64,000 nucleotides of DNA from Arenibacter echinorum (GTDB lineage: Bacteria; Bacteroidota; Bacteroidia; Flavobacteriales; Flavobacteriaceae), in contig NZ_QLLN01000005.1 in NCBI RefSeq assembly GCF_003259375.1, positions 1 to 64,000 on the forward strand, given 5' to 3'. The position numbers and the translations under genes were made by a program. The notes beneath the pieces are model-generated. The model was given only the letters and a program-made list of their open reading frames with translations, searched no databases and was not told the origin of the DNA. Below, in pieces: positions 59,521 through 64,000 of the stretch (positions are counted from its first letter, which is position 1; the number at the start of each line of letters is the position of its first letter).

Positions 59521-60930
59521 TTAAAGCGTAGTAGGACAAACATAGTCGGTTACCTTATAGCCAGAATCTTTTATCTGATCAAAGCCTCCTCCTATATCCA
59601 CTAGGTTATGGATGCCCCTACTTTTTAAAATGGATGCCGCTATAACCGACCTATATCCTCCCGCACAATGTACATAAAAGGTATCCTCCTTAGGAAATTC
59701 TGCCATATGGTCATTTAAAAAATCCAAAGGAGTGTTGTTCGCATTCTCCATATGTTCGGAAAGGTATTCCGATTCTTTCCTAACATCAAAAACAGGAACT
59801 TCTTTATTATCGAGAGTTTCTTTCAAGTCTTTGGCAGCAATGGAAGTAATGGTATCATATTCCTTTCCTGAATTTTTCCATGCCTTGAAACTTCCCTTTA
59901 AATAGCCTATAGTGGCATCAAAGCCAACCCTAGACAGTCTTATGATGGTTTCTTCCTCCCTACCTTCGGGAGCCACCAGTAAGATAGACTGCTTGGTATC
60001 AGCAATTAGGGCCCCTACCCAAGGGGCAAAACTCCCATCCAATCCTATAAAAATAGATCGCGGAACAAATCCCTTTACAAATTCGTCCTGATGTCTAACA
60101 TCCAAAATAACTGCGTCCGTGGCATTGGCAGCCTCCTCAAATGCATCGGGGGACAAAGCAGTAGTACCCCTTTCCAATACTTCCCCAATATCCTCATATC
60201 CCTCTTTGTTCATCTTTACATTGAGCGGAAAATATTTTGGAGGTGGCAATAGTCCTTCTGTAACCTCCTTAACAAATTCCTCCTTGGTCATATTGGCACG
60301 TAGGGCATAATTCATTTTCTTTTGATTGCCCAAGGTATCCACGGTTTCTTTCATCATATTCTTTCCACAGGCGGAACCAGCACCATGCGCGGGATAAACC
60401 ACCACATCATCTGCCAAAGGCATAATTTTGTTTCTAAGACTATTGAACAATAAACCGGCCAAATCCTCCTGGGTCATATTGGCCGCCTTCTGCGCCAAAT
60501 CTGGTCGACCTACATCACCTAAAAACAAGGTATCCCCAGAAAATATGGCATAATCCTTACCCTTTTCATCCCTTAATAAATATGTGGTACTTTCCATGGT
60601 ATGCCCTGGGGTATGCAAGGCCTTGATAGTGATATCCCCAAGCTTAAACTCCTGACCATCTTCAGCTATTATGGCGTCAAAAGAAGGATTGGCTGTGGGA
60701 CCATACACTATAGGGGCACCTGTTTCTTTGGACAGGGTAATGTGCCCGCTCACAAAATCTGCATGAAAATGTGTTTCAAAAATATATTTTATGGAGGCAT
60801 CATCGTCTTTGGCCCGTTTTATATAAGGTTCAACCTCACGTAAGGGGTCAATAATGGCCACTTCACCTTTACTTTCTATATAATACGCACCCTGCGCCAA
60901 ACATCCTGTATAAATCTGTTCTATTTTCAT
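59521..60930 (-). CDS. CstB-like MBL-fold persulfide dioxygenase with two rhodanese domains
   Basis: 469 residues, cytosolic. An MBL domain (1-240) with ETHFHADFVSGH (metal site about 54-63), LHTPGHTMEST, FSGDTLFLGDVGRPDL and VVYPAHGAGSACG is of the persulfide-dioxygenase (ETHE1) class. Next comes a rhodanese-like domain (about 260-350) with no active-site Cys (LLVAPEGREEE), and a C-terminal rhodanese (about 370-465) with the active loop HCAGGYRS. This order, with inactive middle and active last domain, matches S. aureus CstB, which oxidises persulfides and transfers sulfane sulfur. It handles sulfide or persulfide stress; the neighbouring SulP transporter fits sulfur metabolism. Confidence 0.9.
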   Translation of the reverse strand: MKIEQIYTGCLAQGAYYIESKGEVAIIDPLREVEPYIKRAKDDDASIKYIFETHFHADFVSGHITLSKETGAPIVYGPTANPSFDAIIAEDGQEFKLGDITIKALHTPGHTMESTTYLLRDEKGKDYAIFSGDTLFLGDVGRPDLAQKAANMTQEDLAGLLFNSLRNKIMPLADDVVVYPAHGAGSACGKNMMKETVDTLGNQKKMNYALRANMTKEEFVKEVTEGLLPPPKYFPLNVKMNKEGYEDIGEVLERGTTALSPDAFEEAANATDAVILDVRHQDEFVKGFVPRSIFIGLDGSFAPWVGALIADTKQSILLVAPEGREEETIIRLSRVGFDATIGYLKGSFKAWKNSGKEYDTITSIAAKDLKETLDNKEVPVFDVRKESEYLSEHMENANNTPLDFLNDHMAEFPKEDTFYVHCAGGYRSVIAASILKSRGIHNLVDIGGGFDQIKDSGYKVTDYVCPTTL

Positions 60931-60935
60931 CTGTA

Positions 60936-60967
60936 TAAATTTATTGGTTTTTAATAAGCCCTCCCAA
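60936..60967 (-). promoter_or_regulatory. Candidate promoter of the MBL-rhodanese gene
   Basis: On the minus strand TTG (60967-60965), 21 bases and TAAATTTA (60943-60936) match the Bacteroidota -33/-7 arrangement, except for A in place of the last G. The -7 element lies only five bases before the ATG, so the transcript would start near the start codon. Confidence 0.4.
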
Positions 60968-61142
60968 GAACAATTGGGATTAATTTACCTTATAATATTA
61001 CTTTTGGTATCCAAGATTATTATGGCTCATTTCTTACTCTTATTTTTTTTGCGGGGTGATTAAAATTTAATCAAAACATTTTTTTATAGAAAATCACCAT
61101 TATTTACAAAGGTAAATAATATAGACCTCCCCAAATGCAACA

Positions 61143-62867
61143 TTAGTTACTTTGATTTTGATGTGCTACCCTTTCCCTAAGCAAGGGAATGGTATTGGGA
61201 TCATCATGGTAGGCTACGGCTTCCTTTATCTTTACAAAAAGATACTCTTTATGTAGACAGTTGATAATTCCGCTCTTGAATATTATGTCCCTAATGGGTC
61301 CCGTAGCGCCTGCGATATAAAACTCGATGTTCCGGTTGTGGATTTCTTCAATAACATTCATCAACATGGTAGATGCGCTAGCATCTATATAATTAATGGC
61401 TTCAGCATTTAAAATCACGGCCTTCAAAGAACGGCCCTTAACATTGATGAATTTGAAAAGTTCACTTTTAAAATAGCCTGAATTCCCAAAATAAAGTTGG
61501 GAATCGAACCTGACGATCAAAAGGTCAGGACGAACCTCGGCCTCATCACCAAAACGACTAATATTTTTATAATAATCGGACCCTTTAATACTTCCCAACA
61601 CTGCAAAATGGGGTTTGGAGGTCCTGTATACCATTAGGAGCAAAGACAATAACACCCCTATTAAAATACCCTCAACAATTCCAACTGCAAGGGTAATTAA
61701 GAAAGTTATCAAAAGAACCAGAAACTCATCCCTGCTTTGGTTCCATAATTTTTTGGGATATGAAAGATCTATTAATCCAAAAACGGAAACCATAATTATG
61801 GAAGCCAGTGCCGCCTTTGGCAAATTATAGAATAATGGGGTAAGAAATAATAGTGTCAGAGCTACCATAACAACACTTATCAACGAAGCCACAGTAGACT
61901 TGGCACCGGCCTCGTAATTTATAGCAGAACGGGAAAAACTTGCAGTAACCGAATAGGACTGAAAAAATGAACCTATCATATTTGAAGCCCCCAATGCTAT
62001 CAACTCTTGGTTGGGGTCTATGGTTTCCACTTTATTTTTTTCTTCAAATGCCCTGCCAATGGAAATAGCCTCCAAATATCCAACCAATGCCACGGTAAGG
62101 GCAATAGGCCATATTTCCCTTACCTTTTCCATGCTAAAACTATGAATATTAAAAGATGGAAGGCCTGCCGGTACTTCACCAACTACCTGCACATCAAAGG
62201 CTTCCAAATCGAAAAAGTAAACTACAAGTGTACTTAGCACAACAACCAACAATATGGCCGGAAATCTATCAAACCATTTTTTAAAGGAAACAATGATCAG
62301 AATTCCTATTATCCCAATTGAGAAATCATAAATATTGGTTTCTGATAAATGCTGAAAAGCATTAATAACCAGCTCGTGAAATTTATTGCTATTAATGATA
62401 TCCGCTCCCAGTAAGTGCTTTAATTGACTAAAAATAATGATAACGGCCGCAGCAGAGGTAAACCCACTAATTACAGGCCTTGACATAAAGTTTACGAGAA
62501 AACCCATGCGCAAAAACCCAAATATCAACTGAAATGCCCCTACCATAAAAGACAGGAACAATGCCATTAAAATATAGTTTTGCACTCCTGTTATGGCCAA
62601 GGTCCCCAATCCAGCAGCCACCAATAGCGAATCCATGGCCACGGGACCTACGGCAATTTGCCTGGACGTACCCAAAAAGGCATATACCGTAATGGGGAAC
62701 AATGAGGCATATAAACCATAAACCGGTGGTAGTCCGGCAATCATAGCGTAAGCCATACCTTGGGGAATTAAAATTATACCCACGGTTATGCCCGCCACCA
62801 AATCTTTTCCAAAAAGGTTTTTGTTATATTTTGGAAGCCAATCCAAAAAAGGTAAAAATCTCCTCAT
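61143..62867 (-). CDS. SulP-family inorganic anion transporter with STAS domain
   Basis: 574 residues: a membrane part (about 20-420) with GITVGIILIPQGMAYAMIAGLPPVYGLYASL, the SulP signature region, and PRMFRSRPVISGF-like NFMSRPVISGFTSAAAVII, then a cytosolic STAS domain (about 440-555) including LNAEAINYIDASASTMLMNV. SulP proteins carry sulfate, bicarbonate or other anions as H+ or Na+ symporters or exchangers. The sequence cannot distinguish these, but the adjoining persulfide dioxygenase gene suggests sulfate or sulfite. It is 212 bp upstream of that gene, both minus strand, perhaps with its own promoter, and divergent from the DUF1080 gene. Confidence 0.93.
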   Translation of the reverse strand: MRRFLPFLDWLPKYNKNLFGKDLVAGITVGIILIPQGMAYAMIAGLPPVYGLYASLFPITVYAFLGTSRQIAVGPVAMDSLLVAAGLGTLAITGVQNYILMALFLSFMVGAFQLIFGFLRMGFLVNFMSRPVISGFTSAAAVIIIFSQLKHLLGADIINSNKFHELVINAFQHLSETNIYDFSIGIIGILIIVSFKKWFDRFPAILLVVVLSTLVVYFFDLEAFDVQVVGEVPAGLPSFNIHSFSMEKVREIWPIALTVALVGYLEAISIGRAFEEKNKVETIDPNQELIALGASNMIGSFFQSYSVTASFSRSAINYEAGAKSTVASLISVVMVALTLLFLTPLFYNLPKAALASIIMVSVFGLIDLSYPKKLWNQSRDEFLVLLITFLITLAVGIVEGILIGVLLSLLLMVYRTSKPHFAVLGSIKGSDYYKNISRFGDEAEVRPDLLIVRFDSQLYFGNSGYFKSELFKFINVKGRSLKAVILNAEAINYIDASASTMLMNVIEEIHNRNIEFYIAGATGPIRDIIFKSGIINCLHKEYLFVKIKEAVAYHDDPNTIPLLRERVAHQNQSN

Positions 62868-63014
62868 TCACCAAATTTAGTATTAAATACCTTATTCCTA
62901 TGTAACGAAGGTTACAGAATTTAAGCCTTTACCCACATTACTTCAATTGAAGTTGGTACTAACTAACATTAAATATTTTATCTTGTGCTCTCAATTCATA
63001 TAAATTCTTGGAAT

Positions 63015-63893
63015 ATGCATAAAATCCTCTTATTCATAAGTTGTTTAACAGCTGCTTTACTTCTTTGCCAGTGCAGCACGGTAAAATCTGTTTCAGAAGA
63101 AAAAAACGACGGTTGGATTTCCATGTTCAATAAAAAGGATATAAATGATTGGACCACCAAGATTCACCATTATGAAGTTGGGGACAATTATGGAGACACC
63201 TTTAGGGTAGAAGACAGTATCATAAAAGTGCGCTATGACAAATATGAGGGCGATTTTAATGAACGTTATGGCCACCTGTATTACAACACCCCATATTCCT
63301 ACTACCATTTTGTGGTAGAATATCGTTTTGTAGGCGAATTACACCCAGGGGCTCCAAGTTATACTATAAAGAATAGTGGAGTAATGTTCCATTCCCAAGA
63401 CCCAAGGACCATGCCCAAGGAACAAGATTGGCCCATTTCGGTAGAATTGCAGTTATTGGCCGGTTTGGAAGAAGGAAAATCGCGGCCCACAGGAAATATG
63501 TGTTCTCCTGGAACCGATGTGGTATTCGAAGGAAAAATTGACCCAAGACATTGTATCAATTCTACTTCCAAGACCTATTTTGGAGACCAATGGGTACGCG
63601 CAGAGGCTATTGTCTTGGGAGATTCCATTGTGACCCACATTATTAATGGAGAAGAGGTATTGCAATACACCAAGCCACAAATAGGGGGTGGTGTAGCCAA
63701 CAGGTATGATCCGGCGATAAAAATAGACGGTAAATTATTAAAGGAAGGTTTTATAGCCTTACAGGCAGAAGGACAGCCCATAGACTTTAGAAAAGTGGAA
63801 TTAAAAAACCTAAAGGGTTGTATGGACCCCAAAGCCTCCAATTATCGTAAGTACTTTATTAAATCTGACCCCGAGGATTGTAAATACAACTAA
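63015..63893 (+). CDS. DUF1080 (3-keto-disaccharide hydrolase-like) lipoprotein
   Basis: 292 residues from ATG 63015 (a GTG ten codons earlier is less likely). Lipobox LLLCQC (about residue 19). Residues about 45-265 form the DUF1080 concanavalin-like beta sandwich: ISMFNKKDINDWTTKI, YYNTPYSYYHFVVEYRF, NSGVMFHSQDP, PISVELQLLAG and QWVRAEAIVLGDSIVTHIINGE. The domain includes 3-keto-glucoside hydrolases, but the activity is unproven for most. The C-terminus GCMDPKASNYRKYFIKSD plus DCKYN is the short Cys motif that ends some secreted Bacteroidota proteins. It stands alone, divergent from sulP. Confidence 0.88.
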   Translation: MHKILLFISCLTAALLLCQCSTVKSVSEEKNDGWISMFNKKDINDWTTKIHHYEVGDNYGDTFRVEDSIIKVRYDKYEGDFNERYGHLYYNTPYSYYHFVVEYRFVGELHPGAPSYTIKNSGVMFHSQDPRTMPKEQDWPISVELQLLAGLEEGKSRPTGNMCSPGTDVVFEGKIDPRHCINSTSKTYFGDQWVRAEAIVLGDSIVTHIINGEEVLQYTKPQIGGGVANRYDPAIKIDGKLLKEGFIALQAEGQPIDFRKVELKNLKGCMDPKASNYRKYFIKSDPEDCKYN

Positions 63894-63911
63894 TTACACT
63901 GGAACAACCAC

Positions 63912-64000
63912 TTATTGAATATTTCCGCCTACAGGCAATCCACTAGGGACCTTTTCTGGGATTTCCTTGTCAAAATTTTCATCGTTAAGGGTATTCAAAA
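63912..64000 (-). CDS. 3' end of an unidentified minus-strand gene
   Basis: A minus-strand frame enters from the right edge and ends with TAA at 63912-63914. The readable tail is LNTLNDENFDKEIPEKVPSG followed by LPVGGNIQ. It is 18 bp from, and convergent with, the DUF1080 gene. The fragment is too short to identify; the other two minus frames are closed by stops here, which supports this one. Confidence 0.5.
   Translation of the reverse strand, partial: LNTLNDENFDKEIPEKVPSGLPVGGNIQ

Overview
The window looks like a chromosome fragment of a marine flavobacterium (Bacteroidota, Flavobacteriaceae; a Zobellia/Maribacter/Arenibacter-like carbohydrate degrader is my guess, not a demonstrated assignment). 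The reasons are: two SusC/SusD receptor pairs, type IX secretion (T9SS) features (a gliding-type C-terminal sorting domain and a T9SS plug-domain protein), a sodium-pumping NADH dehydrogenase (nqrABCDEF), AT-rich intergenic DNA with TAnnTTTG-type -7 boxes, and an almost complete lack of Shine-Dalgarno sites. I see no rRNA, tRNA, CRISPR array, phage gene, transposase or insertion sequence.

Layout. 1-4.6 kb: the 3' part of a collagen-like surface protein, a T9SS-sorted protein, an M15 peptidase, an M48 metalloprotease, a 55-residue membrane protein and an ankyrin protein. 4.8-8.2 kb: gpmI, map and a methyltransferase. 8.2-15.8 kb, minus strand: nqrABCDEF, a terminator, then a 120-residue conserved protein overlapping apbE, whose product should flavinylate NqrB and NqrC. 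15.9-18.3 kb: T9SS plug-domain protein and a glycerophosphodiester phosphodiesterase. 18.3-32.2 kb: a first carbohydrate locus, with an AraC-type regulator divergent from an aldolase / membrane PHP protein / membrane-anchored GH31 operon, then a 1135-residue VCBS/UnbV lipoprotein behind a SusC/SusD pair. 32.5-35.6 kb: a metallophosphoesterase and two multi-pass membrane proteins. 35.9-42 kb: a second locus with the unusual order PKD lipoprotein, SusC, SusD.

42.3-57.8 kb: twelve plus-strand genes in two probable transcription units: three neutral-ceramidase-like amidohydrolases, a PhoPQ-related hydrolase, three further alpha/beta hydrolases (two of them tandem paralogues), a ChbG/YdjC-like deacetylase, a BASS-family transporter, an MFS sugar transporter, a GH92 alpha-mannosidase and a BNR/sialidase-like protein. 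Several enzymes carry an uncleaved N-terminal membrane helix instead of a secretion or lipoprotein signal. My working idea is a utilisation locus for an acylated or amide-linked glycoconjugate (glycolipid-like), fed by the adjacent SusCD receptor; this is the most interesting part of the window but the substrate is inferred. 57.9-64 kb: an exonuclease/GIY-YIG fusion, a 42-residue membrane protein, a CstB-like persulfide dioxygenase-rhodanese, a SulP anion transporter, a DUF1080 lipoprotein and the tail of an unidentified minus-strand gene.
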